Origin: Sulfurimonas aquatica
GTDB taxonomy: Bacteria > Campylobacterota > Campylobacteria > Campylobacterales > Sulfurimonadaceae
Direction of reading: 5' to 3'
Assembly (NCBI RefSeq): GCF_017357825.1
Contig: NZ_CP046072.1
Location: 2,418,001 to 2,482,000, forward strand
Length of the DNA: 64,000 bases
Position numbers and translations under genes: made by a program
Shown here: positions 1 through 8,074 of the stretch, piece by piece
Layout of the letters: the number at the start of each line of letters is the position of its first letter
Numbering within the stretch: position 1 is the first letter of the stretch
The notes under the pieces: generated by a model
Told to the model about the DNA's origin: nothing
The model's input: only the letters and a program-made list of their open reading frames with translations
Database searches by the model: none

Positions 1-1
1 G

Positions 2-481
2 TTTACGAACCCAACAACTAACTCGTACAAAAGATTATTACCAGGTTTTGAAGCTCCAAGTATCTTAACTTACTCTTCTCAAAACCGTTCTGCAGCTTGT
101 CGTATTCCTTACGGTGCGGGTGAAATGGCTACTAGAATTGAGATGCGTTTCCCAGACTCTACTGCTTGTCCTTATTTAGCATTTGCTGTAATGATGATGG
201 CTGGTCTTGATGGTATTAAAAACAAAGATATTCCTGTTGGTCCAATGGATGAAGATTTATTTGAGCTTTCTCTTGATGAAATTCGTCAAAAGAAAATCCC
301 TCAAATGCCTCACACTCTACGTGGTTCACTTGAAGCACTTATCCGTGACAACGACTTCTTAAAGCCAGTATTTACACAAGAGTTTGTTGACGCTTACCAA
401 CAATACAGATTTGAGCGTGATGTTTTCCCAGACGAAGGTCGCCCTACTGCTTACGAGTTTAAAACTACGTACCAGTGCTAA
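2..481 (+). CDS. glnA: Glutamine synthetase type I, C-terminal part (5' end outside window)
   Basis: Open from the first in-frame codon (base 2) to a TAA at 479-481, so only about the last 159 residues are present. The fragment begins with the family signature [17 protein letters not shown], part of the ATP and glutamate binding site, followed by [10 protein letters not shown] and the GS C-terminal region ending in EFKTTYQC. The enzyme makes glutamine from glutamate, ammonia and ATP in the cytoplasm as a dodecamer. A hairpin follows the stop directly, so the gene probably ends its own transcript. Identification is firm from the signature; nothing can be said about its start or promoter. Confidence 0.96.
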   Translation, partial: FTNPTTNSYKRLLPGFEAPSILTYSSQNRSAACRIPYGAGEMATRIEMRFPDSTACPYLAFAVMMMAGLDGIKNKDIPVGPMDEDLFELSLDEIRQKKIPQMPHTLRGSLEALIRDNDFLKPVFTQEFVDAYQQYRFERDVFPDEGRPTAYEFKTTYQC

Positions 482-486
482 TCTAA

Positions 487-505
487 GTAGAGATTCTATC
501 TCTAC
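487..505 (+). terminator. Hairpin after glnA
   Basis: GTAGAGAT and ATCTCTAC form a perfect 8-bp stem around a TCT loop, 5 bases after the glnA stop. The following bases are pyrimidine-rich (CCTCTTTAT) rather than a clean T tract. A second small stem (GCTCC/GGAGC) flanks a T6 run just downstream. Probable intrinsic terminator. Confidence 0.55.
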
Positions 506-575
506 CCTCTTTATCCGCTCCTTTTTTATGGGAGCAAGAGCCAATTTAAAAATAAACCTTTTATATATTTTTTGG

Positions 576-581
576 TATAAT
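576..581 (+). promoter_or_regulatory. -10 box TATAAT of the histidine kinase gene
   Basis: Perfect TATAAT ending 7 bases before the ATG at 589, with AT-rich DNA upstream and no clear -35, as is usual in Campylobacterota. A normal start 6-7 nt downstream would fall on or next to the ATG, which predicts a leaderless mRNA. No Shine-Dalgarno sequence lies between. Confidence 0.6.
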
Positions 582-588
582 ATTTCCC

Positions 589-1503
589 ATGACACCAACC
601 TCCAATCAACAAACTATTGATGACATTGTTCAAATCAGCCAGTCATGTGATAAAACATTAAAAAGTAAGTTAACAAAACTTATCATAATGTACAAAAAGC
701 AAGAAGAGTACTGCAATAAAATATATGATGAAAATCAAGCTTTTATAAAAAAATGTAACGAAATGCATAGTCTTTCAAATGAAGAAAAAGAGAAAAAAGA
801 CAAACTAATTGAGCAGAGTGCCCGTCAAGCTGCCATGGGTGAAATGATAGATGTCGTTGCACACCAATGGAAACAACCTCTTAACTCCATAAGTATGATA
901 ATGGACATGCTAAAAAACGACTTCGAAAGCAGTGAAGTTGATAAAAGATACATTGAAGACCTTAATCAGACTGTGCATATGCAAATTGAGCACATGGTAA
1001 ATACACTTGGTGAATTTAGAAACTTTTTAAGACCTTCAACTAAAGATGAGACTTTTGTACTCAATAATGTAATAAACAATGTTCAGCTCCTTCTAAAAGA
1101 TGAACTTCTATCTCAAAATGTAAAACTCACTGTTGATATTGAAGATGATATTTCCATTTTAGGAAATAAAAATGAGTTTAAACATATTTTTATAAACCTC
1201 ATAAGTAACTCTGTAGATGCTTTTAATGAAAATGATTCTACTGATAGAAATATCTTTATCAATGCCTATAAAGTAAGTGGTTATATCTATATAGAGTTCC
1301 AAGATAACGCTGGTGGAATTTCAAAAGAGATAATTTCACAAATATTTAAGCCTAACTTTACAACTAAAGCTGAAGGAAAAGGTACAGGTGTAGGTCTCTA
1401 TATGAGTAAACAGATTGTTAAAAAGAACCACGGTAGCATAAATGTACGCAACTCAAATATAGGTGCTTTGTTTACAATTAAACTAAGAGAACAAACTATT
1501 TAA
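589..1503 (+). CDS. Soluble sensor histidine kinase (orphan)
   Basis: 304 residues without signal peptide or membrane segment, so cytoplasmic. Residues about 34-85 are charged and predicted coiled-coil. The H-box AHQWKQPLNS puts the phosphorylated histidine at about 92. The HATPase domain shows the N-box NLISNSVD (203-210), G1 DNAGG (239-243) and G2 GKGTGVGL (263-270). The H-box style (AHQWKQPL) is common in Campylobacterota kinases. No response regulator is next to it; the neighbours are glnA and leuA, so its partner and signal are unknown. The short N-terminus carries no recognised sensor domain. The chosen ATG has no ribosome binding site but sits one -10 spacing after TATAAT. Confidence 0.9.
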   Translation: MTPTSNQQTIDDIVQISQSCDKTLKSKLTKLIIMYKKQEEYCNKIYDENQAFIKKCNEMHSLSNEEKEKKDKLIEQSARQAAMGEMIDVVAHQWKQPLNSISMIMDMLKNDFESSEVDKRYIEDLNQTVHMQIEHMVNTLGEFRNFLRPSTKDETFVLNNVINNVQLLLKDELLSQNVKLTVDIEDDISILGNKNEFKHIFINLISNSVDAFNENDSTDRNIFINAYKVSGYIYIEFQDNAGGISKEIISQIFKPNFTTKAEGKGTGVGLYMSKQIVKKNHGSINVRNSNIGALFTIKLREQTI

Positions 1504-1509
1504 ATTAGG

Positions 1510-1515
1510 TATAAT
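1510..1515 (+). promoter_or_regulatory. -10 box TATAAT upstream of leuA
   Basis: Perfect TATAAT seven bases after the kinase stop codon. It predicts a transcript starting near 1522 and a leader of about 50 nt before the leuA ATG at 1575. Confidence 0.6.
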
Positions 1516-1574
1516 TTCGAAATAATAACAGATGTAAGAGTGTGTTATTTAAATTTCAAGTTAAAGGGTTCATA

Positions 1575-3233
1575 ATGAATCACATTCCTAATGGTAAGTA
1601 TAAGCCTTATCCAAAGATAGATTTGCCAAATAGACAGTGGCCAAACAATAGTATAACAACTGCTCCAGCATGGTGTAGTGTTGATTTAAGAGATGGAAAT
1701 CAAGCTCTTATCAACCCTATGACAATGTCGAAAAAACTTGAACTTTTTACACTCTTACTTAAACTCGGTTTTAAAGAAATAGAGGTTGGTTTTCCATCTG
1801 CTTCAAAAGTAGAGTTTGACTTCTTACGTCGTCTTGTTGATGATAAACTAATCCCTGATGACGTAACTATTCAAGTACTTGTTCAAGCTCGCGAGCACCT
1901 TATACAAAAGACGTTTGAATCATTAAAAGGTGTAAAAAAGGCAACTGTTCACCTTTATAACTCAACCTCAGTCGCACAAAGAAAGATAGTTTTCTCAAAA
2001 TCTCAAGAGGAGATTATTGCTCTTGCCATAGAGGGTGTAGAACTTGTAAAAAAATATGAATCTTCTCATGATGGTCAGATATTTTTAGAGTACTCTCCTG
2101 AGAGTTTTACAGGGACTGAGTTAGAGTTTGCTGCAAAAATTTCAAATGCTGTAACAGAGTGCTGGGGAATTAGTGACAAACGTAAAGTCATCATCAACCT
2201 TCCTGCAACAGTGGAGATGTCTACACCAAATATCTATGCTGACCAAATAGAGTGGATGGCAATGCATCTTAATAATCGTGAAAATGTAATCATCTCTACA
2301 CATACACATAACGATAGAGGAACATCAATAGCTGCAACAGAGTTAGCTCTTTTAGCAGGAGCGGATAGAGTTGAGGGAACACTTTTAAGTAATGGTGAGA
2401 GAACAGGTAATGTAGATATTATAACCCTAGCTCTTAACATGACAACGCAAGGTGTAGACTCAAAACTTAACTTCTCAGATATTACTGAAGTCTTAGATGT
2501 AGTTGAGAGATGTACTGAGATGGATACACATGCTCGCCATCCATATGTTGGTGAACTCGTATATACTGCATTTTCAGGTTCACACCAAGATGCTATAAAT
2601 AAAGGTCTAGCTTATCAAAAAGCTAAGGATGATGCATTTTGGGAGGTTCCTTACCTTCCTATCGATCCTGCAGATGTTGGACGTACGTATGAGAGTATCA
2701 TCCGTATTAATTCTCAATCTGGAAAAGGGGGAGTCGCTTATATTTTAGAGAAAAACTATGGCTACCAGCTTCCAAAAACAATGCATCCTGAGATAGGAAA
2801 AATTGTTCAAGCTCAGACTGATATAGAGGGGCGTGAACTTAGTGCTGATGAGATATACGAAATATTTTGCAATACTTACTTTAAGCCAATAGAGCATATA
2901 ACTTTTGTACACGTGAACCTTTCATCAAAAGATGGGCTTTCAAAATGTACTTTAACATATGAGTATAATGGAGAGAAGATTGTTGCAAAAGGAAGTGGAA
3001 ACGGTCCTATTGATGCATGTAAACATGCTCTTATGCAAAACTATAAAAACCAGTTCACTATTAAATCTTATGCTGAGCACTCTTGTGGTGATTCTAGTGA
3101 AGCAAAAGCGGTTGCTTACATTGAGATACAAGCGAAAGAAGTTTACTCATGCTACGGCGTGGGTGAAGATAACAACATCGCTACAGCTTCTATAAAAGCG
3201 ATGTTTTGTGCTTTAAATAGAGCCTTTAGTTAA
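1575..3233 (+). CDS. leuA: 2-isopropylmalate synthase, long (fungal/actinobacterial-like) form
   Basis: First committed step of leucine biosynthesis: condenses acetyl-CoA with 2-oxoisovalerate. The 552-residue protein starts MNHIPNGKYKPYP at an ATG preceded by AAAGGG at good spacing. A GTG at 1542 would add 11 unconserved residues and is not preferred. The TIM-barrel catalytic motif DLRDGNQ is at about 37-43 and the metal-binding HTHNDRG at about 243. The C-terminal part (about 430-552) is the LeuA allosteric/dimer domain, implying leucine feedback control. The length and the Q-W-P-rich start match the longer LeuA class rather than the ~515-aa E. coli class. Confidence 0.95.
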   Translation: MNHIPNGKYKPYPKIDLPNRQWPNNSITTAPAWCSVDLRDGNQALINPMTMSKKLELFTLLLKLGFKEIEVGFPSASKVEFDFLRRLVDDKLIPDDVTIQVLVQAREHLIQKTFESLKGVKKATVHLYNSTSVAQRKIVFSKSQEEIIALAIEGVELVKKYESSHDGQIFLEYSPESFTGTELEFAAKISNAVTECWGISDKRKVIINLPATVEMSTPNIYADQIEWMAMHLNNRENVIISTHTHNDRGTSIAATELALLAGADRVEGTLLSNGERTGNVDIITLALNMTTQGVDSKLNFSDITEVLDVVERCTEMDTHARHPYVGELVYTAFSGSHQDAINKGLAYQKAKDDAFWEVPYLPIDPADVGRTYESIIRINSQSGKGGVAYILEKNYGYQLPKTMHPEIGKIVQAQTDIEGRELSADEIYEIFCNTYFKPIEHITFVHVNLSSKDGLSKCTLTYEYNGEKIVAKGSGNGPIDACKHALMQNYKNQFTIKSYAEHSCGDSSEAKAVAYIEIQAKEVYSCYGVGEDNNIATASIKAMFCALNRAFS

Positions 3234-3248
3234 GAAGCTCTATTTAAA
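3212..3248. terminator. Bidirectional terminator between leuA and the PBP gene
   Basis: TTTAAATAGAGC (3212-3223) and GCTCTATTTAAA (3237-3248) form a perfect 12-bp stem around a 13-base loop. It overlaps the leuA coding end and the stop codon of the convergent gene. Its A/T-rich ends give a T-rich 3' arm in both directions. Confidence 0.7.
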
Positions 3249-5268
3249 ATAGTAACTCTTCTTCTGAGTCTGAAGTCATTTTCATTCTTGGAGGTTTAGA
3301 GATATCACTAAAGTACTCTTTTCTATTATCTACTTCGACTTCTATAATACCTTCAGGAACATCAAATTCTCTTTTAATCTGAGGATATAACTCAAGTACT
3401 CTTTTATAATAATGCGCAAAAGCTGGACCAGATATTCGTCCACCCGTCTCTTTTTTATACATAGGAGTGTTGTTATCATTTCCAAACCAGACTATAGTTC
3501 CAATAGTTGGTGAGTAACCAGCAAGCCAACCATCTACATTATTATTTGTAGTTCCAGTTTTACCAGCAAGTTCAATCCCTTTTACTCTAGCACGTCTTGC
3601 CGTACCACGATTTACAACATCTCGAAGTATCGTAGTCATGATAAATGACTGAGTCGGACTACTCATCTGCTCTCTCTCATCCATCTTCTCATATATAGTC
3701 TTGTTTGCCTTGTCTATGCTAAGTATCAAGTGTGGTTGCACTTGAACACCAGCATTTGAAAATGATGTATAGTATTTTGCAAGTTCAAGAGGAGACATAG
3801 ACATAGTACCAAGTGAGATAGAAAGATCATGTGGAATATTCTTCACATTAAACTTTTTGAGCTCTCTTACAAGGTTGTTTAGTCCTATCTCATTTACAAG
3901 GTTTATCGTTGCTAAATTTCTTGAGTGTATAAGAGCTTCTCTTAGAGTGACCAAACCCTTATAATTTTTTTCATAATTTTTTGGCTGCCATTTCATCTCT
4001 TCACCATCTTTTTCGTACTCGTATGTCTTTGCTATATCAACAAGTTCAGAGGCTCCTGAGTATCCTAAATCAAGAGCTACTTGATATATAAATGGTTTAA
4101 ACGCGGAACCAGGTTGGCGTTTACCTTGTGTTGCGCGATTATAAGAACTTTTTTTATAATCTACACTTCCTACAAGTGCCAAAATATCTCCAGAAGCGGA
4201 GTCTAAAGATACAAGTGCACCATTAAGTTGCGATACATTTACATCTTGAAGTTCAAACATCTCATTTTCTGAAGGATTATCTATTTTTTGAAACTCTGCT
4301 AATTTTTTCAGCTCTTTTTCTTTGTATTTTTCGATTCTCTCTAATGATTCATCATATGCAAATTTGAGAGACTCCTTAGCTGCACTTTGAAGTCTTAAAG
4401 ATATACTCGTATATATCTCATATCCACCAGTTTTTAAGTCCTCGATTCCCATATCTCTAAACCTACGAGAGACTTCATCGACTATAAATGGTGCCTTGTT
4501 TTGAGTGAGTGTATCATCATAAACAGCAGGAGTTTCTATAAGTGCAACTTCATATGTTTTATCATCAATCCAGCCAAGAACATGCATTCTCTCTATTACA
4601 CGGTTTGCTCTTCCCATAGAGATATCATAGTTTTTTGTTGGTGCATATGTACTTGGTGCTTTTGGAAGTCCAACTAAAATAGCCATCTCTTTAAGAGTTA
4701 AATCTTCAAGGCGTTTATGAAAATACCCATCAGCTGCAGTTTTAACACCATAATAACCATGCCCATAATAGATCTCATTTAAGTATCGCTCTAGAATTTG
4801 CTCCTTACTCAGATGTCTCTCTAACTTAATTGCGTAAATCGCTTCTTTAATTTTACGAGAGAGTTTTTTCTCGCGTGTTAGTAGGACATTCTTCACTAAC
4901 TGTTGTGTTATTGTACTTGCACCTTCAACTGCTCTACCAGCTCTCACTACCTTTATAGCTGCACGAAAGATTGCGTCAATATTTATACCAGGGTGCTCAA
5001 AAAATGTCGTATCTTCAATGGCTACAAGCGCTTCAACAATACGTGGAGGTATCTCATCAAAAGAGGCATAATATCTGTGTTTCTTGTCAAAAATATTTGC
5101 TATTTTTTCGCCATTTCTATCATATATTCTACTCGTTACCGATGGCTTATAATCTACTAATGATGAGATATCAAAATCATCATTACTTAAATAGTAGCCG
5201 ACAACCACAAAGGGAGATAGAACTCCTAAAATAAATAGTAGTATAAATAATCGTTTTATAAATTTCAT
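3244..5268 (-). CDS. pbpA: Class A penicillin-binding protein (PBP1A type: transglycosylase and transpeptidase)
   Basis: 674 residues. A single N-terminal membrane anchor (about 6-28) puts the rest in the periplasm. The GT51 transglycosylase domain has the catalytic glutamate in EDTTFFEHPG (85-94) and the STITQQLVKN motif. The penicillin-binding domain has the SxxK serine in GSAFKPF (about 388), SRN in HSRNLATIN and KTGTT at about 569. It polymerises and cross-links peptidoglycan. It is the last gene of a six-gene overlapping operon starting at alaS, and its ATG overlaps the stop of the ABC ATPase gene by 4 bases. No C-terminal extension domain is visible. Confidence 0.95.
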   Translation of the reverse strand: MKFIKRLFILLFILGVLSPFVVVGYYLSNDDFDISSLVDYKPSVTSRIYDRNGEKIANIFDKKHRYYASFDEIPPRIVEALVAIEDTTFFEHPGINIDAIFRAAIKVVRAGRAVEGASTITQQLVKNVLLTREKKLSRKIKEAIYAIKLERHLSKEQILERYLNEIYYGHGYYGVKTAADGYFHKRLEDLTLKEMAILVGLPKAPSTYAPTKNYDISMGRANRVIERMHVLGWIDDKTYEVALIETPAVYDDTLTQNKAPFIVDEVSRRFRDMGIEDLKTGGYEIYTSISLRLQSAAKESLKFAYDESLERIEKYKEKELKKLAEFQKIDNPSENEMFELQDVNVSQLNGALVSLDSASGDILALVGSVDYKKSSYNRATQGKRQPGSAFKPFIYQVALDLGYSGASELVDIAKTYEYEKDGEEMKWQPKNYEKNYKGLVTLREALIHSRNLATINLVNEIGLNNLVRELKKFNVKNIPHDLSISLGTMSMSPLELAKYYTSFSNAGVQVQPHLILSIDKANKTIYEKMDEREQMSSPTQSFIMTTILRDVVNRGTARRARVKGIELAGKTGTTNNNVDGWLAGYSPTIGTIVWFGNDNNTPMYKKETGGRISGPAFAHYYKRVLELYPQIKREFDVPEGIIEVEVDNRKEYFSDISKPPRMKMTSDSEEELLF

Positions 5269-5954
5269 GTTCTAAATTCCCTATTGGCAAAACTTGCCTC
5301 TATTAAAGTTTTTGTATACTCTTCTTTTGGAGATTGCATAACGCTCTTCATATCTCCACTTTCAAGAATCTTTCCATTTTTAATAACACAGATATTTTGA
5401 CATAAATTTTTAGCTGAAACTATATCATGTGTTACAAAAAGCATTTTAAAGTTCTCTTTTTCTTGTAGATTTTTTAAAAGGTCTATTATCATCACTCGCG
5501 TTTGAGGATCAAGTGCTGTAGTTGGTTCATCAAGAAGCAATAACTTAGGTTTAGACTCTAATGCGATGGCAATTACAACACGTTGAAGCTGTCCACCTGA
5601 AAGCTCTGGTGGAAATCTATCCAACAAATCATACTCTAAACCGACTTCATCAAAAAGCTCTTTAACTCTACTCTCATCTACAAAAAACTGTTTAGAAATT
5701 TTAGTCAAAGGTGAGAGTGCAGTGAAAGGGTTTTGAGGAATAAAAGAGATATTCTTTCCAGCTATAAGCTCAAACTCTGCATCATGCTTCAACTCTAAGC
5801 TCATGTTGTAAGGTAACATACCTAAAAGAGCTTTGAGTGTTAAACTTTTACCACTCCCACTCTGACCAACCAAAGCTAATGAAGACTCTATGCTAAACGC
5901 CACATCAAGCAGTGCTTTATTCTCATATATGATTTTTAGCTTGTTGATATTCAT
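5265..5954 (-). CDS. ABC transporter ATP-binding protein, peptide/nickel (DppD/NikD) type, without permease
   Basis: 229 residues. Walker A GQSGSGKS (30-37), Q-loop FIPQNP (71-76), signature LSGGQ (118-122), Walker B LLLLDEP (138-144) and switch histidine H176 are all intact, so it should hydrolyse ATP. FIPQNPFTALSP and the signature region resemble oligopeptide/nickel ATPases. At 229 residues it is shorter than the usual ~320-residue DppD, lacking the C-terminal oligopeptide domain. No permease or binding protein lies beside it; it sits between bioF and the PBP gene with 4-base overlaps on both sides. Its substrate and membrane partner are unknown. Confidence 0.85.
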   Translation of the reverse strand: MNINKLKIIYENKALLDVAFSIESSLALVGQSGSGKSLTLKALLGMLPYNMSLELKHDAEFELIAGKNISFIPQNPFTALSPLTKISKQFFVDESRVKELFDEVGLEYDLLDRFPPELSGGQLQRVVIAIALESKPKLLLLDEPTTALDPQTRVMIIDLLKNLQEKENFKMLFVTHDIVSAKNLCQNICVIKNGKILESGDMKSVMQSPKEEYTKTLIEASFANREFRT

Positions 5955-7045
5955 TGTTTTATTTTAGCCAAATTTTTACATACATCTCTTAACTCATTTT
6001 CACTTTGTCCCAGTCTTACAATAAGACGTATGATAGCACTAGGAACTGTCGGCTGTCTTATAGCACCAACTCCAAAACCTAAAGCTAATAGTTCTTTTTT
6101 TATCTCTACAACTCTTTTATTGTCACCTATCAAAATAGGGACGATTAAACCCTCTACATAAACTCCAAGCTCTTCATAAACAATCTCTTGTCTTTTTTTT
6201 ATCTCTTCTTTTAAACTTTTTGTGTTGTGTAAAATATATCTAAGTGCATTGTGGGCTAAAAGTGTGTCATACAGTGAAAGAGAAGTCGCATATACTATAG
6301 GTTTTGCACGGTTTATAAGATACTCTACTATATGCTCAGATGCAAGGATAAACGCACCAAAACTTCCATAAGCTTTTCCAAGTGTTCCCATTTTGATATG
6401 GTTTGCTTTAATCTCAACGCCATAATAATCAAACACACCCATAAGCTTCTCGCCTATTACTCCACTACTATGCGCCTCATCCACTATTAAGATGGCGTTT
6501 GCTTTGTCGACCAGTTCAAAGACCTCTTTAGAGCATAAATCTCCATCCATAGAGTAGATGCCTTCAACCGCGACTATCTTGCGTTTAGCAGTTGAATTTT
6601 TTAATAGTTCTTGTAACTCTTTCATATCATTATGCTTAAAAAACACAACATCTAAGTCATTAAGATTTGAAGCAAGAACACCCGATGCATGGTAAAGTTC
6701 ATCCATAAAAAGAGTATCTCCCTTTCTCACAAGCGACTCTATAAGAGCAATGTTGGCGTTAAACCCACTCCCTAAAACTACTCCCGCCTCAAAACCATTA
6801 GCTTTGCAGAGTGCATCTTCAAAATCTTTATGTATTTTGTGATAACCATTAACAAGGAGTGAGGCTTTTGAACTATGTACTTCTAATGATGAGAGTTCCT
6901 TGCAGGTTTTTTCATGAAGAGTTTTGTTGTGAGAGAGTCCTAGATAGTCATTTGAAGCAAAATCTTTGAGCGAATAATCAAGTACTTCTCGAGTTCTATA
7001 ACGCCCCGATTTTTTAAGTGCTTTGAGTTCATTTTCATAAAACAT
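5951..7045 (-). CDS. bioF: 8-amino-7-oxononanoate synthase (biotin synthesis)
   Basis: PLP enzyme of the alpha-oxoamine synthase family that joins pimeloyl thioester and L-alanine. 364 residues. The PLP-contacting DEAHSSG lies at 189-195, and the Schiff-base lysine is K224 in GTLGKAYGSFG. VVLGSGFNAN (89-98) is the substrate-side loop. No other bio gene is in the window; the gene is embedded in the alaS-to-PBP operon, overlapping maf by one base (TAATG) and the ABC ATPase by four. A related function (KBL) is possible by homology, but the length and motif set favour BioF. Confidence 0.9.
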   Translation of the reverse strand: MFYENELKALKKSGRYRTREVLDYSLKDFASNDYLGLSHNKTLHEKTCKELSSLEVHSSKASLLVNGYHKIHKDFEDALCKANGFEAGVVLGSGFNANIALIESLVRKGDTLFMDELYHASGVLASNLNDLDVVFFKHNDMKELQELLKNSTAKRKIVAVEGIYSMDGDLCSKEVFELVDKANAILIVDEAHSSGVIGEKLMGVFDYYGVEIKANHIKMGTLGKAYGSFGAFILASEHIVEYLINRAKPIVYATSLSLYDTLLAHNALRYILHNTKSLKEEIKKRQEIVYEELGVYVEGLIVPILIGDNKRVVEIKKELLALGFGVGAIRQPTVPSAIIRLIVRLGQSENELRDVCKNLAKIKQ

Positions 7046-7590
7046 TAGATAAATCTTTGGAGCACTTCTACACTTAATCCCATAGCCGTACTCTCATAAC
7101 CTCTCACCTCTTTTATATAACTCTTACAAAAGCCCTCTACCATACAAGCACCCGCCTTGCCTCTCCACTCTCCACTCTCTAGATATTTATCAAGTGCATC
7201 CATATCAAACTTATCAAATAGATAATCAGTTTGAGAAATGTCAATGAGTTTCATCTCTTTTGAGTGGTAAATCATACAGGTAATAATGCTAGTAATATTT
7301 CCACTTTGTGTCATTAAAATATTACGAGCGTCATCTATGCATTTTGCTTTTCTGAGGATTTGATTCTGTGAGGTTACGACGGTGTCAGCGACTAAAAGAG
7401 GATACTCATCATATCCAAAAGCTTTTAGATTCGCTTCATATTTTCCCATTGTGGCTTGATAAACAAAGTTTTTTGGGCTTGAGGCTATAATCTCTTCTTC
7501 ATCAAAATCCACACTCTCTTGCACAAACGCAACTCCTGCGTTTGAGAGAAGCATATGTCTAGTTTTAGAAGAAGAGGCTAGTCGTATCAT
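7045..7590 (-). CDS. maf: Maf family nucleotide pyrophosphatase
   Basis: 181 residues. The family hallmark LASSSKTR is at 4-11, followed by a conserved lysine (K50) and the LLVADTVV metal-site segment with D69. Maf proteins hydrolyse dTTP/UTP or modified nucleotides and are linked to septum formation and housecleaning. The C-terminal half, with GEWRGKAGA, also fits. It starts one base after the stop of the membrane-protein gene and overlaps bioF by one base. Which nucleotide it prefers cannot be told from sequence. Confidence 0.88.
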   Translation of the reverse strand: MIRLASSSKTRHMLLSNAGVAFVQESVDFDEEEIIASSPKNFVYQATMGKYEANLKAFGYDEYPLLVADTVVTSQNQILRKAKCIDDARNILMTQSGNITSIITCMIYHSKEMKLIDISQTDYLFDKFDMDALDKYLESGEWRGKAGACMVEGFCKSYIKEVRGYESTAMGLSVEVLQRFI

Positions 7591-7591
7591 T

Positions 7592-8074
7592 TTATAAAAC
7601 TGAAGAGAAGTATGAACCTATGAAAATAGCTATTACTCCAAGAGTGATATTGATGGGAACCATCACCGCTCCAATAAGTCCAAGTTGATTTTTAGCCAAG
7701 ACAAAGTCACCCTCAGCTATGGCTTTTTGTGCTCTGTTTCTTCGCATAACCATAACGATATATGCGACAAGCATTACACTCCAGATACCCTCTTTAGCAT
7801 ACCCAAGAACTTTATAATCACTCGCAGAGATAGAGTAACCTTTGATCATAATGATCGCCGTAATAAAAAGCGTAAGTATGAAAGGAGCTACTATCATAAA
7901 AAGATTTTTAAGCGCGTGAGATACTCTCTCTAAGCGATGAGCAGGTGATTCTATCTGCATAAACGATGGGTGTGCCGCAAAACGCAGAGCTATCATTCCA
8001 CCAACCCATACAACAGCGGAGATAACATGTAAAAATACTATAATCGTTTTATATTCAGCAAAAAACTCAGACAT
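7592..8074 (-). CDS. CopD-like small integral membrane protein
   Basis: 160 residues with four predicted membrane helices (about 11-30, 55-75, 90-110, 130-155). The first helix carries LHVISAVVWVGG, the motif of the CopD/DUF2269 superfamily, in which helix histidines can hold haem or metal. The wider relation to HemJ proteins is possible but the HemJ-specific surroundings are not evident. It overlaps the alaS stop by one base (TAATG), so it is translationally coupled to alaS. Function unknown. Confidence 0.7.
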   Translation of the reverse strand: MSEFFAEYKTIIVFLHVISAVVWVGGMIALRFAAHPSFMQIESPAHRLERVSHALKNLFMIVAPFILTLFITAIIMIKGYSISASDYKVLGYAKEGIWSVMLVAYIVMVMRRNRAQKAIAEGDFVLAKNQLGLIGAVMVPINITLGVIAIFIGSYFSSVL